Shown here piece after piece: positions 8,054 through 16,915 of a stretch of DNA of 64,000 bases. Under the pieces are notes generated by a model. It made no database searches. It saw only the letters and a list, made by a program, of their open reading frames with translations, and was not told the DNA's origin. Source of the stretch: an uncultured Pelagibacteraceae bacterium (GTDB taxonomy: Bacteria; Pseudomonadota; Alphaproteobacteria; Pelagibacterales; Pelagibacteraceae). Positions within the stretch are counted from its first letter, which is position 1. Each line of letters starts with the position of its first letter. The DNA is taken from positions 1 to 64,000 of the forward strand of contig CACNPC010000006.1 of assembly GCA_902622245.1 (NCBI GenBank), written 5' to 3'. The position numbers were made by a program, and so were the translations under genes.

Positions 8054-8796
8054 CCACCATCTATTATAATTGATGTTCCAGTTATCATTGAGGAAGCAGG
8101 TGAGGCTAAGAAACAAACTGTTGTTGCCACATCACTTTCAGTTGCTGCTTTTCCCATTGGTATATTTCCAAGTGCTAATTTTTTAAATTTTTTGTTTTTA
8201 AAAAAGTTTTTAACCATAGGTGTTTCAACGAAAGTAGGCGCTACCGTATTAACTCTGATATTTTTTTTAGCTAACTCAACACCCATACCTTTTGTTAATC
8301 CTTCAATTCCAAATTTAGTCATATTGTAGACATTTCTTCCACCCATACCAACATGGCCCAGCTGCGATGACATATTTATAATTGAACCAGGTCTTTTTTT
8401 ATTTTTAAGCATCTTTTTTACTACAAGTTGTGCAACGTTAAATGCTGCTTTAAGATTTAAATCTACGAGGTAATTCATACTTTTTTGTTTTATTTTTTCA
8501 AAGGGTTCTGGAATGTTAGTTCCAGCATTATTTACTAACACATCAATAATTTTAATTTTATCTAATTTTTGTTTTAATTCTTCATAGTTCATTACATCGC
8601 AGGAAACTTTAATAATTTTACCTTTAACTTTTTTAATATCCTTTTCTAATTTATTTAGATCTGAAGAAGTTCTACTTAAAGCTATAACCGTTGCACCAGC
8701 TTCTGCAAGAGCAATTGAACAAGCTCTACCTATACCTTTTCCTGCACCTGTTACTAAAGCAACTTTATTTTTTAAATTTATCTTTTTTAAATACAT
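8038..8796 (-). CDS. Short-chain dehydrogenase/reductase (classical SDR)
   Basis: 252 residues, full length for a classical SDR. NAD(P)-binding TGAGKGIG at 16-23, 'NNAG' at 89-92, catalytic serine at 143/144 ('NMSSQ'), Y157 and K161 in 'YNMTK', and 'PTFVETPM' after the active site. The C-terminus 'GTSIIIDGGWTAQ' is the usual SDR ending. It reduces or oxidises a small alcohol or ketone in the cytoplasm; resemblance is to gluconate/ribitol-type dehydrogenases but the substrate is not assignable. It abuts TerC upstream and overlaps the MORN gene downstream, implying one transcript. Confidence 0.85.
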   Translation of the reverse strand: MYLKKINLKNKVALVTGAGKGIGRACSIALAEAGATVIALSRTSSDLNKLEKDIKKVKGKIIKVSCDVMNYEELKQKLDKIKIIDVLVNNAGTNIPEPFEKIKQKSMNYLVDLNLKAAFNVAQLVVKKMLKNKKRPGSIINMSSQLGHVGMGGRNVYNMTKFGIEGLTKGMGVELAKKNIRVNTVAPTFVETPMVKNFFKNKKFKKLALGNIPMGKAATESDVATTVCFLASPASSMITGTSIIIDGGWTAQ

Positions 8797-9375
8797 TTAT
8801 AAAAATAGTTTTACGTCTGTATATATTAGCTCTATTGCAACAAATAATATTGCTAATAATCCAACCCATCCTATCCATTTATACTTTTTAATCCAGCCAG
8901 ATATCAATGTTGCCGCTGTAGCCATTAAAACAATTGATAAAACTAAACCAAATATCAATAACATGTAGTGATCTCTAGCCGCTCCCGCTACTCCTAATAC
9001 ATTATCTAAACTCATTGTTACATCTGCTAGAATTACAGTTGTTATGGCTTTCATAAATGATGAGCTATCTACTTTTTTAACATTTTCTTCTGCATTACCA
9101 TTCATTTTAATTACATCCTCGTAAAGTCTGTAACATATATAAATAAGTAATATTCCACCTATAAGTCTAAGTCCTGTGATTTGTAATAGATAAGCAGTTA
9201 TTAGTGTAAATATAATTCTTAAAACTACCGCTGCTCCAATTCCCCAAAAAATAATTTTTTTTCTCTGCTCAGTTGGAAACTGAGAAGCAACCATTCCAAT
9301 TATAATTGCATTATCTCCTGCTAAAACTAAATCGATAAAAACTATTTGAAAAAAAATTACTATTTGTTCGGTCAT
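8797..9375 (-). CDS. TerC family integral membrane protein
   Basis: 192 residues with about six to seven hydrophobic helices. TerC/YjbE hallmarks: 'DLVLAGDNAIIIGM' near the N-terminus and 'ILADVTMSLDNVLGVAGAA' in the middle, the paired intramembrane Asp/Asn motifs of the family. YjbE-like proteins are implicated in metal (Mn) export or co-translocational metalation; tellurite resistance is a historical label. It overlaps the GMC gene stop by 4 bp and abuts the SDR, so it lies mid-operon. Confidence 0.82.
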   Translation of the reverse strand: MTEQIVIFFQIVFIDLVLAGDNAIIIGMVASQFPTEQRKKIIFWGIGAAVVLRIIFTLITAYLLQITGLRLIGGILLIYICYRLYEDVIKMNGNAEENVKKVDSSSFMKAITTVILADVTMSLDNVLGVAGAARDHYMLLIFGLVLSIVLMATAATLISGWIKKYKWIGWVGLLAILFVAIELIYTDVKLFL

Positions 9376-10976
9376 CTTCTACTATCCTCAATTATCATAT
9401 CAGCTGCTTTTTCCGCAATCATTATTGTCGGTGCATTTGTATTTCCTGATGTGATATGAGGCATAACAGAGGCATCTACAACCCTTAAATTTTCAAGTCC
9501 GTGAGCGACTAATCTATCGTTAACAACAGCATTTTCATCTTTACCCATTCTACATGTGCTTACTGGATGGAAAATAGTATTCGCAAATTTTCCAGCTTCT
9601 GTTGCTAATTCTTCATTATCAGTAATATTGATTCCCGGTCTAAGCTCTTCAGGTTGATAATCTTTATAAGCTTTAGACTCCATAACAATTTTTCTTACAA
9701 TCTTTAATGCTTTTCCAGCAATTTCACGATCTTCATCAGTTGATAAATAATTCATTTTTATTTTTGGTGAAACTCTGGTGTCTGGAGATTTTAATTCTAT
9801 AGATCCTCTGCTTGTTGGTCTTACATTTGTAATTGTTGGAGTGAACGCCGGAAATTTATGTAAAGCAGATTTTCCTAAAAGATCGGTACTTGCTGGTGAA
9901 ATATGAAATTGAAGATTTGGGGTTTCTAAATGCTCATCACTTTTAACAAAACCACAAACATAACTAGCACCAACTGTTAAAGGTCCTTTTCTTAAGAGAA
10001 GAAACTTCAAACCAGATAACATTTTTTTAGTAAAGCTGTAATAAATATCATTTAAAGTTTCTAAATTTTTAATCTTATAAACTGGTCTTAGCATTAAATG
10101 ATCAGTTAGATTTCTTCCAACTCCTTGGTGATCTTTTAAAACATTAATATTGTTTTCTTTTAGAAGTTCTCCTGGACCAATTCCTGATGCTTGTAATATA
10201 TGAGGCGAACCAATTGTGCCTGCGCTTAATATTATTTCTTTATTAGTTTCAACAGAAAATTCTTTTCCATCTATCCAATAATTTACTTTTTTTGCTTTAT
10301 TATTTTCAAATTCTATATTTTTAATGTGAGCCTTAGTAATAATTTTTAAATTTTTTCTACTCTTAACAGGATTTAAATAACCTACAGCTGTACTACATCT
10401 AAATCCATTTTTAATTGTAAATGGAAAATATCCCATTCCTTCATTATCACCGTTGTTAAAATCATCGGTTCTTTTGTAACCATGTTCTTCAGCAGCCTCT
10501 AAAAATAAATCGAGAACTTTAAATGTTGCCCTAATTTTCTCGACTGCAATAGGCCCTCCAGAACCATGAAATTCATTTTCTCCAAATTGAAAATCTTCAG
10601 ACTTTTTGAAATAGGGTAGAACATCATCCCACGACCAACCAACATTACCTAATTGTCTCCAATAATTATAATCATTAGATTGACCTCTAATATAAAGCAT
10701 TCCATTAATAGAGGAGCTTCCACCTAATGTTTTACCTCTTGGATAAACCATTTGTCTGTTATCGCAGTTTGGTTCTTTTTCTGTATTAAAACACCAATCA
10801 GTATCTGGATTATGCATTGTTTTAAAATAACCCCCTGGAATATGGATCCAAGGATTTGTGTCTTTACCACCAGCTTCAAGTAAAAGAACTTTAGTATCAG
10901 GATTTGCTGTTAATCTATTAGCTAAGACACAGCCTGCGGATCCAGCACCAATAATTATGTAATCAAATTTATCCAT
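9372..10976 (-). CDS. GMC family oxidoreductase (choline dehydrogenase-like)
   Basis: 534 residues. FAD-binding GAGSAG at 10-15, GMC signature 1 ('YPRGKTLGGSSSINGMLYIRG'-type region near residue 80-100), signature 2 'GTIGSPHILQASGIGP', and the C-terminal 'FHPVSTCRMG' with catalytic H470 and partner N512 in 'SGNTNAPT'. BetA-like flavoenzyme oxidising an alcohol to an aldehyde. No betaine aldehyde dehydrogenase sits beside it, so choline is unproven. It is divergent from the TRAP operon across 135 bp, suggesting the transported solute could be its substrate (inference). Confidence 0.82.
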   Translation of the reverse strand: MDKFDYIIIGAGSAGCVLANRLTANPDTKVLLLEAGGKDTNPWIHIPGGYFKTMHNPDTDWCFNTEKEPNCDNRQMVYPRGKTLGGSSSINGMLYIRGQSNDYNYWRQLGNVGWSWDDVLPYFKKSEDFQFGENEFHGSGGPIAVEKIRATFKVLDLFLEAAEEHGYKRTDDFNNGDNEGMGYFPFTIKNGFRCSTAVGYLNPVKSRKNLKIITKAHIKNIEFENNKAKKVNYWIDGKEFSVETNKEIILSAGTIGSPHILQASGIGPGELLKENNINVLKDHQGVGRNLTDHLMLRPVYKIKNLETLNDIYYSFTKKMLSGLKFLLLRKGPLTVGASYVCGFVKSDEHLETPNLQFHISPASTDLLGKSALHKFPAFTPTITNVRPTSRGSIELKSPDTRVSPKIKMNYLSTDEDREIAGKALKIVRKIVMESKAYKDYQPEELRPGINITDNEELATEAGKFANTIFHPVSTCRMGKDENAVVNDRLVAHGLENLRVVDASVMPHITSGNTNAPTIMIAEKAADMIIEDSRR

Positions 10977-11100
10977 ATTTTTTATTAATAATTTTTAATG
11001 AATATTTAATGATTTTAAACATTTTTCTCATAAATAATTCGAAATGACGCTTGTATCTGCCTTAGATTTTTGAGAGGATCTTCACATTATAAATAAAAAG

Positions 11101-11107
11101 AGAGGGA
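11101..11107 (+). promoter_or_regulatory. Shine-Dalgarno of dctP
   Basis: GAGAGGG lies 4 bases before the dctP ATG at 11112, a strong site by the standard of this genome, where most genes lack one. It fits a highly translated binding protein. A TATAAA at 11088-11093 could be the -10 box, but no convincing -35 precedes it. Confidence 0.55.
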
Positions 11108-11111
11108 TATA

Positions 11112-12209
11112 ATGAAAAAAATCGTTTCAGCGTTGTTTGCTGTGTTCTTAGTATTTGGATTTATTTCAAATGCGAATGCTGCAAAAACGTTAAAGTGTCA
11201 GACGGTTATTAGCGCTAAAGGTGATGAAGCGGTAATGTTAAAAGACTTTACTGACAACGTAACAAAACTAACAGGTGGATCTCTAAAATTTGAAATTATG
11301 CCAGCAGGAACAGTAGTTGGAGTTAAAGAAACTCTTGATGCTGTTGATAAAGGTTTGATTGATTGCGGATTTGCTTGGACTCACTATTGGTCTGGAGAAC
11401 ATCCAGCAGCTATGTTATTTGGTTCGCCAGTAGCAGGTGGTGGTGTAGGAATTGATAACATCGCATTCTTATCATGGTTTTTATATGGTGGTGGAGAACA
11501 ACTATATGACAGACTTTGGGGAGAAATGAAAAGAGACATTAAAGGTTTCATGCTTCAACCAGTTGGTCCAGAGGCTTTAGGATGGTTCCCAAGAAAAATC
11601 AAAGATATGGATGATTTCAGAACATTTAAGTTCAGAACTCCTCCGGGAATTCCAGGTCAAACTTATAAAGATATTGGAATAGCTTCAGTTGCAATGGGTG
11701 GTGGAGATATTCTTCCAGCATTGGAAGCAGGAACTATTGATGCTGCTGAGTGGTGTTGTCCTCAACCAGATAAAGTGTTTGGTATTCATAAAGTATTAAA
11801 ACACTACTATCTACAAGGTTTACACCAAGTAGTCGTAAATGCTGACTTTTACTTAAATAAAAGCACTTACGATAAGTTCACTGACCATGAGAAATTTTCA
11901 ATGAAGATGGCTGCTGATGCATCGTTGATGAGAGCTTTAGCTTACAGAATCAACACTAATGGATTGGCACTTAAAGACTTAACTGAAAATCATGGTGTGA
12001 TACTTGAAGATACACCAGCTGATTATTTCCCAGCTTATATGGCTGCAGCGAAAGCAACTTTAGAGAAAAATGCAAAAGAAAACGCATTCTTTAAAGAAGT
12101 TTATGATTCAATGATAAGCTTTGCTAATACTGCTGTACCATTCTGGTCTGGTGCACAAACATCGAATGCTAAGCTAGGAATGGCTTATGCTAATTCGTTG
12201 AAGAAATAA
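11112..12209 (+). CDS. dctP: TRAP transporter solute-binding protein
   Basis: 365 residues with a signal peptide ending ANA-A at about residue 23. Family motifs: 'LKFEIMPAGTVVG', the 'FKFRTPPG' strand with the conserved carboxylate-binding arginine R175, and 'GTIDAAEWCCP' with E213-W214. The AAEW version is typical of the mannitol/chloroaromatic/2-keto-acid branch of DctP proteins rather than the C4-dicarboxylate branch. It captures an organic acid in the periplasm for DctQM. A strong hairpin follows the stop, so it is probably transcribed in excess over dctQ-dctM. Confidence 0.88.
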   Translation: MKKIVSALFAVFLVFGFISNANAAKTLKCQTVISAKGDEAVMLKDFTDNVTKLTGGSLKFEIMPAGTVVGVKETLDAVDKGLIDCGFAWTHYWSGEHPAAMLFGSPVAGGGVGIDNIAFLSWFLYGGGEQLYDRLWGEMKRDIKGFMLQPVGPEALGWFPRKIKDMDDFRTFKFRTPPGIPGQTYKDIGIASVAMGGGDILPALEAGTIDAAEWCCPQPDKVFGIHKVLKHYYLQGLHQVVVNADFYLNKSTYDKFTDHEKFSMKMAADASLMRALAYRINTNGLALKDLTENHGVILEDTPADYFPAYMAAAKATLEKNAKENAFFKEVYDSMISFANTAVPFWSGAQTSNAKLGMAYANSLKK

Positions 12210-12220
12210 ATAAAGTTATT

Positions 12221-12250
12221 AAGCGGGCTTTTATAAGCCCGCTTTCTTTT
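12221..12250 (+). terminator. Intrinsic terminator/attenuator between dctP and dctQ
   Basis: Perfect 10 bp inverted repeat: AAGCGGGCTT (12221-12230), loop TTAT, AAGCCCGCTT (12235-12244), followed by TCTTTT. The GC-rich core stands out in this AT-rich sequence. Lying inside the operon, it should let only part of transcription pass into dctQM and so give excess binding protein. Confidence 0.85.
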
Positions 12251-12262
12251 TCTAAAATTTAT

Positions 12263-12868
12263 ATGTCGGATAATCCAAAGTTAGATATTTCAGATGAAAT
12301 GATAGCCGAAAGGCGATCAGGATCTGGAAAGATGCCTGATGATATGCCAACTTGGATGGCTAAAACTATAGTTAACATAGACAAATTTAGTAAATTAATA
12401 GGAAACATTGTTTGCTGGATTACAATCCCATTAATGCTTGGGATGGTTTATGAAGTTTTAGCAAGAAAATTATTTTTAGCTCCTACAATCTGGGCTTATG
12501 ATATGAGTAGATTTTTTTATGGAGCATTATTTATGTTAGGAGCAGGATACGCTCTTTCAAAAGGTGTTCATATTAGAGCAGATTTTTTATATAGAAATTT
12601 TAAAGTTAAAACTCAAGGCAGAATAGATTTTTGGCTTTACTTATTATTTTATTTTCCAGGATTAATAGTCTTTTTATATATGACAACAGGCTTTGTCCAA
12701 GAAAGTATAATGAGAAACGAAAGAGGGATGGATACAACATGGATGCCATATATGTGGCCAATAAAATCTTGTCTGTGGATTGGTATTGTCTTCCTTCTAA
12801 TCCAAGGTATTTCAGAACTTTTTAAAAGTTATTACGCAGCCGTCAAAGGTAAATGGCCAGGTAGTTAA
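12263..12868 (+). CDS. dctQ: TRAP transporter small permease
   Basis: 201 residues. After a ~40-residue polar N-terminus there are four hydrophobic helices typical of DctQ ('LIGNIVCWITIPLMLGMVYEVLARK', 'FYGALFMLGAGYAL', 'LYLLFYFPGLIVFLY', 'LWIGIVFLLIQG' regions). The loop 'GVHIRADFLY' is the family's conserved HVRVD-like motif. It overlaps dctM by one base. It pairs with DctM and the binding protein in a Na+-driven tripartite importer. Confidence 0.85.
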   Translation: MSDNPKLDISDEMIAERRSGSGKMPDDMPTWMAKTIVNIDKFSKLIGNIVCWITIPLMLGMVYEVLARKLFLAPTIWAYDMSRFFYGALFMLGAGYALSKGVHIRADFLYRNFKVKTQGRIDFWLYLLFYFPGLIVFLYMTTGFVQESIMRNERGMDTTWMPYMWPIKSCLWIGIVFLLIQGISELFKSYYAAVKGKWPGS

Positions 12869-14205
12869 TGCTTTCAAATTTAATAGACCCAGCAATTTTA
12901 GGTTTCATACTTATTGGTGTGATGTTGTTTGCAATATTTATAGGATTTCCAATTTCATTTACTCTTATTTTTTTAGGTTTCGTTTTTGGATACTTAGGTT
13001 TTGGAAAATTAGTTTTCTATTTAATGACACTTCAATTTTCGATGGTAATGACCGAACAAACTCTCGCCGCCGTCCCCTTATTTGTATTTATGGGAATAAT
13101 GATGGAACAAGCAGGTTTAATGGAAAGATTATTCTCAGCTTTCCAAATGATGCTAGCAAGAGTTAGGGGCTCTTTATATTATGCTGTTTTATTTGTTTCG
13201 GTAATATTCGCAGCTGCAACTGGAATAGTTGGTGCATCAGTTACAATTCTTGGAATTATGGCAGCAAAATCAATGAATAGATCAAATTATGATGTAAAAT
13301 TAGCTGCAGGCACGATTACTGCTGGAGGAACCTTGGGTATTTTAATTCCTCCAAGTATTATGCTTGTAGTTATGGGTCCAATTATGGAAATTCCAGTAAC
13401 TGATTTATTTGCTGCAGCAATTGTTCCAGGAATTCTATTGGCATGTTTATATGCTGCATACACTACATTTAGATGTATGATGAACCCAAAATTAGGTCCA
13501 CCCATACCTGAAGAATTAAGAACAACAGATTTAAAAAAATTATGGCTAGAATTTTTCTTAGGATTAGTGCCACCAGCAGCATTAGTATTTGCTGCATTAG
13601 GTAGTATTCTATTTGGATTTGCTACACCAACAGAAGCTGCAGGATGTGGAGCAGGTGGTGCATTATTGCTTTCATTAGCTTACAAAAAATTAACATTAAA
13701 AAAATTACAAGATGCTTTAGTTAAAACTTTAGAAATTTCTGCATTAATTATGGTTTTAGTTGCTGCTTCTAATTTCTTTGGAGCAGTGTTTGCAAGATTA
13801 GGAACTCCAATGGTTTTAACAGATTTTCTTTTATCTCTTGAGATGAACAAATATTTAATTTTAGGAATAATCATGATTATGATTTTTCTTTTAGGATGGC
13901 CATTAGAGTGGGTACCTATTGTTATGATAGTTGTTCCTATAATTTTACCATTGGTAGAAGCATTAGGATTTAATTTAACTTGGTTTGCAATTCTTGTTGC
14001 TGTTAATTTGCAAACCGCCTGGCTCTCACCCCCCGTAGCGTTATCTGCTTATTTCTTAAAAGGTGTAGTTCCAAGTTGGGATTTAAAAGATATTTATCTT
14101 GGAATGATGCAGTTCATGGTATTGCAGATAATTGGATTAATTATAATCATAGCGTATCCAAAAATAGTACTGTGGTTGCCAACTCTCTTATATGGACAGC
14201 AGTAA
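12868..14205 (+). CDS. dctM: TRAP transporter large permease
   Basis: 445 residues with roughly twelve transmembrane stretches. DctM motifs seen: 'AAATGIVGASVTILGIMA', 'TITAGGTLGILIPPSIMLV' (ion/substrate site hairpin), 'GFATPTEAAGCGAGGALLL' and 'TAWLSPPVALSAYFLKG' near the C-terminus. It is the transport subunit of the same TRAP system. The start codon overlaps the dctQ stop. The NCS1 permease follows 22 bp later. Confidence 0.88.
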   Translation: MLSNLIDPAILGFILIGVMLFAIFIGFPISFTLIFLGFVFGYLGFGKLVFYLMTLQFSMVMTEQTLAAVPLFVFMGIMMEQAGLMERLFSAFQMMLARVRGSLYYAVLFVSVIFAAATGIVGASVTILGIMAAKSMNRSNYDVKLAAGTITAGGTLGILIPPSIMLVVMGPIMEIPVTDLFAAAIVPGILLACLYAAYTTFRCMMNPKLGPPIPEELRTTDLKKLWLEFFLGLVPPAALVFAALGSILFGFATPTEAAGCGAGGALLLSLAYKKLTLKKLQDALVKTLEISALIMVLVAASNFFGAVFARLGTPMVLTDFLLSLEMNKYLILGIIMIMIFLLGWPLEWVPIVMIVVPIILPLVEALGFNLTWFAILVAVNLQTAWLSPPVALSAYFLKGVVPSWDLKDIYLGMMQFMVLQIIGLIIIIAYPKIVLWLPTLLYGQQ

Positions 14206-14227
14206 ATAATTGATTAATATCATTTAA

Positions 14228-15682
14228 GTGAATCAAAGCGAAAAATTTCAATTAAGGAATTGGGAATTAGTTTCAATAAATCCTAATAATAGAGACTGGA
14301 GTTGGAAGAATTATTTTAACTTTTGGGCAATAAATATTCAAACAATAGTTGGGTTCTCTTTAATATCAGCTTTATATTTATTCTATGATCTTAATTTTTT
14401 TGTTGTCTTAACAGGATCATTACTAGCAGGATTATTAGTATTCTTTTTTGCTAACATCATTGGAAAAATTTCTCAAAGTAGCGGATTAAGTTTTCCAACA
14501 ATTCTTAGACTTTCAATGGGTTTTACTGGTGCCAGATATGTAGGGATGATCAGAGGATTAGTTGGCTTATTCATGTTTGGTGTACAAACATTTTTTATAT
14601 CAAAATCACTAGGTTACATTGCTAGGATCATAATATTTAAAATTGACAATCAACTGTTACAGAATGAAATATTTTTATTATTCTTTTTTGGCTTAAATTT
14701 AATCGATTGGGTTTGTTTATTCTTAACTTTAATTTTTCAATACATCCTTTTTACAAAAGGACAGAATTTTCTAAAATCATTTATTAATTTTTCAGGTCTT
14801 TCAATATATTTGGGGTTATCTGTATTATTAATTGTTATTTTATCTGAGTATTACAATGAACTCCTAAATGGAATAAAACTTAGTTTAGTTTTTAGCAATT
14901 TTGCAATTCAGTCAAATATCGCTCCAATAATATCAATTACAGGAACTTTATTTGCTTATTTTGCTATAGTTCTCCTCACATTTGGTGATTTTTCTAGATA
15001 CTCAATGAATTATAAAGAGATGACCAAAGGAAACTTAAGTATAATATTAAATTTAATATTCTTTTCTTTTTTCTCTGTTTTGATCACTTTAGGTTCAGAT
15101 ATTATTCTCACCAGTAAAGGATTAAACGCTTCAAGTCTACTTACAAATCCAAATGACATAGTCGGTAAATTTAATAATAATTTTTTAACTTTCTTTTGTT
15201 TGATATTTATTATTATCTCTTCGTTATCAACTAATTTGATAGCAAATTATATTCCTTCGCAAAATACATTGATAAATTTTTTCCCGAACTCTTTAACGTT
15301 AAAAAAAACAGGAATTGTAATATCAATTATTGGATTAATTATTTCAACATTTTGGCTTTCAATTTTCAGTAAAGCTAATGTTTTGATATTTGTTGAAGCC
15401 GTAGCGACGACTTTTGGGCCAATTTTTGGTGTATTAGTTGCAGATTATTACTTGTTTAAAAAACAACAAATTAATCATAAAGAGCTTTTTTATCCTAAAG
15501 AACATACAGAATATATTTACAGTAACGGTTGGAACCTCAAAGCATTGTATGCTCTTTTAATTGGATCAATATTTTCTTTATCATCTCTGCTAAATGAAAA
15601 TTTAATACAATATCAATCTTTTGGATGGATTATTGGAGCATTCGCATCTTATTTAGTATATTATTTATTGAATAATAAATAG
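14228..15682 (+). CDS. NCS1 family nucleobase/hydantoin:cation symporter
   Basis: 484 residues with a GTG start and about twelve transmembrane segments. NCS1 features: N-terminal 'NRDWSWKNYFNFW' ahead of TM1, 'LLTFGDFSRYSMN' (the conserved GDFSRY), and 'FGPIFGVLVADYYLFKK'. Members import uracil, cytosine, allantoin, thiamine precursors or hydantoins using Na+ or H+; the substrate cannot be chosen from sequence alone. It lies between dctM and a zinc alcohol dehydrogenase with gaps of 22 and 2 bp, so it probably shares their transcript. Confidence 0.8.
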   Translation: MNQSEKFQLRNWELVSINPNNRDWSWKNYFNFWAINIQTIVGFSLISALYLFYDLNFFVVLTGSLLAGLLVFFFANIIGKISQSSGLSFPTILRLSMGFTGARYVGMIRGLVGLFMFGVQTFFISKSLGYIARIIIFKIDNQLLQNEIFLLFFFGLNLIDWVCLFLTLIFQYILFTKGQNFLKSFINFSGLSIYLGLSVLLIVILSEYYNELLNGIKLSLVFSNFAIQSNIAPIISITGTLFAYFAIVLLTFGDFSRYSMNYKEMTKGNLSIILNLIFFSFFSVLITLGSDIILTSKGLNASSLLTNPNDIVGKFNNNFLTFFCLIFIIISSLSTNLIANYIPSQNTLINFFPNSLTLKKTGIVISIIGLIISTFWLSIFSKANVLIFVEAVATTFGPIFGVLVADYYLFKKQQINHKELFYPKEHTEYIYSNGWNLKALYALLIGSIFSLSSLLNENLIQYQSFGWIIGAFASYLVYYLLNNK

Positions 15683-15684
15683 TA

Positions 15685-16689
15685 ATGAAAGCGCTTGTCT
15701 ACACTGGTGTTGAGGAGATGGAATTTAGGGAGGAAAAAGAACCTTCTGAAAAACCTGGAGAAAGTATTCTTAAAGTTCATGCATCAGGTATCTGTGGCTC
15801 AGATATGCATGCCTACCACGGAAAAGATGAGAGAAGAATACCACCGTTAATTTTAGGTCATGAAGTTAGTGGTCAAATAATTAACGGAAAGCTTAAAGAT
15901 CAAATTTCAGTTCTTAATCCATTATTAACTTGTAGAAATTGTGAATACTGCAAGAGTGGAAGAGAACATTTATGTCCAGATAGAGTTCTTTTAGGAATGA
16001 ATAGACCTTATGAAAGACAAGGTGCGTTTGCTGAACTCATTACAGTTCCAGATCATAATATTTTCAAAGTTCCTGAAAAGCTTGATGTAAAAGAAGCTGC
16101 GGTTGCAGAACCAACAGCAGTTTCATATCATGCAGTATTATTAGCAGTAGAAGCATCAAAAAAACCATTAAATGAATGTAGAACGCTTGTTCAGGGTGGT
16201 GGAGCAATTGGACTTTTGTGTGCATTAATTTTATCCAAGATCCAAGGAAATACTAATCTAACAATTTCTGATCCTAATCAAAAAAGATTAAATGAATGCT
16301 CTAAATATGTAGATGCAAAAACAGTGTCACCAGATCATAAGGATATTAAAGAGAGCAGCTTTGATTTAGTTTTTGATACTGTTGGACTTGAAGTTTCACG
16401 ACAACAGGCAATCAGTGTAGTAAAACCAGGTGGAATAATAGTTCATATTGGACTAACTCAGCCTGCAGGATCTTTTAATTTTAGAAAAGCAACTCTTCAA
16501 GAAGTCACTTTTATTGGGACTTATTGTTATACAAATAAAGAGTTTGGAGAAACTATTGATATTTTAACCAATAACAAACTAGGCAAGATAGAGTGGATTG
16601 AGTACAGAAATCTTAAAGATGGGTGGGGAGCTTTTAAAGAAATTCATGATGGAACCTGTTCGGCTCCAAAGATTGTGCTTCTGCCTTAA
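15685..16689 (+). CDS. Zinc-dependent medium-chain alcohol dehydrogenase
   Basis: 334 residues. Catalytic zinc region C37 and H59-E60 ('GICGSD', 'LGHEVSG'); structural zinc cysteines C83, C86, C89 and C97; cofactor-binding 'VQGGGAIGLLCALIL' near residue 170. The layout is that of sorbitol/threonine/galactitol-phosphate dehydrogenases. It oxidises a polyol or related alcohol with NAD(P). Position at the end of the TRAP-NCS1 operon suggests it acts on an imported compound. Its stop overlaps the end of a tiny convergent ORF. Confidence 0.82.
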   Translation: MKALVYTGVEEMEFREEKEPSEKPGESILKVHASGICGSDMHAYHGKDERRIPPLILGHEVSGQIINGKLKDQISVLNPLLTCRNCEYCKSGREHLCPDRVLLGMNRPYERQGAFAELITVPDHNIFKVPEKLDVKEAAVAEPTAVSYHAVLLAVEASKKPLNECRTLVQGGGAIGLLCALILSKIQGNTNLTISDPNQKRLNECSKYVDAKTVSPDHKDIKESSFDLVFDTVGLEVSRQQAISVVKPGGIIVHIGLTQPAGSFNFRKATLQEVTFIGTYCYTNKEFGETIDILTNNKLGKIEWIEYRNLKDGWGAFKEIHDGTCSAPKIVLLP

Positions 16690-16817
16690 ATTCTTGGTTT
16701 TTTAATAGGTATTAATACCTTTTTTTCTCCAAATTTTTCAGAATTTTTTGAAATTACAGGTGCAGTTATAATTATAGACCAATAAATCATCAAACCAAAA
16801 AGAACTGTTAATTTCAT
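16686..16817 (-). CDS. Very small single-span membrane protein, 43 residues
   Basis: This ORF fills an otherwise 226 bp gap. The product starts MKLTVLFGLMIYWSIIITAP, a hydrophobic helix of ~20 residues, and ends with a basic tail (...VLIPIKKPRI). No ribosome-binding site is evident, but many genes here lack one. Its stop overlaps the stop of the convergent alcohol dehydrogenase by 3 bases, as is common in this genome. Uncharacterised; it may be a cell-envelope small protein. Moderate confidence because of its size. Confidence 0.5.
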   Translation of the reverse strand: MKLTVLFGLMIYWSIIITAPVISKNSEKFGEKKVLIPIKKPRI

Positions 16818-16903
16818 ATCATCTAAATAGAGAACAATAATGATTTATGCATGTTTAAATAATGTCAAAATTTTGAATTTGAAAATTATTTTATCTTTTG
16901 TAT

Positions 16904-16909
16904 AGAGGA
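16904..16909 (+). promoter_or_regulatory. Shine-Dalgarno deciding the DUF3047 start
   Basis: GAGGAG sits 6 bases before the ATG at 16916 and downstream of the alternative TTG at 16898, so the ATG is the start. Confidence 0.65.
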
Positions 16910-16915
16910 GATGAC

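Noticed and set aside
8054-8116. MORN protein start at 8116
   Set aside because: It would place 21 residues inside the SDR gene and bury the signal peptide; the ATG at 8053 restores a normal export signal.
8797-9375. Tellurite-resistance determinant
   Set aside because: TerC/YjbE membership does not imply tellurite resistance, and no other ter genes are present.
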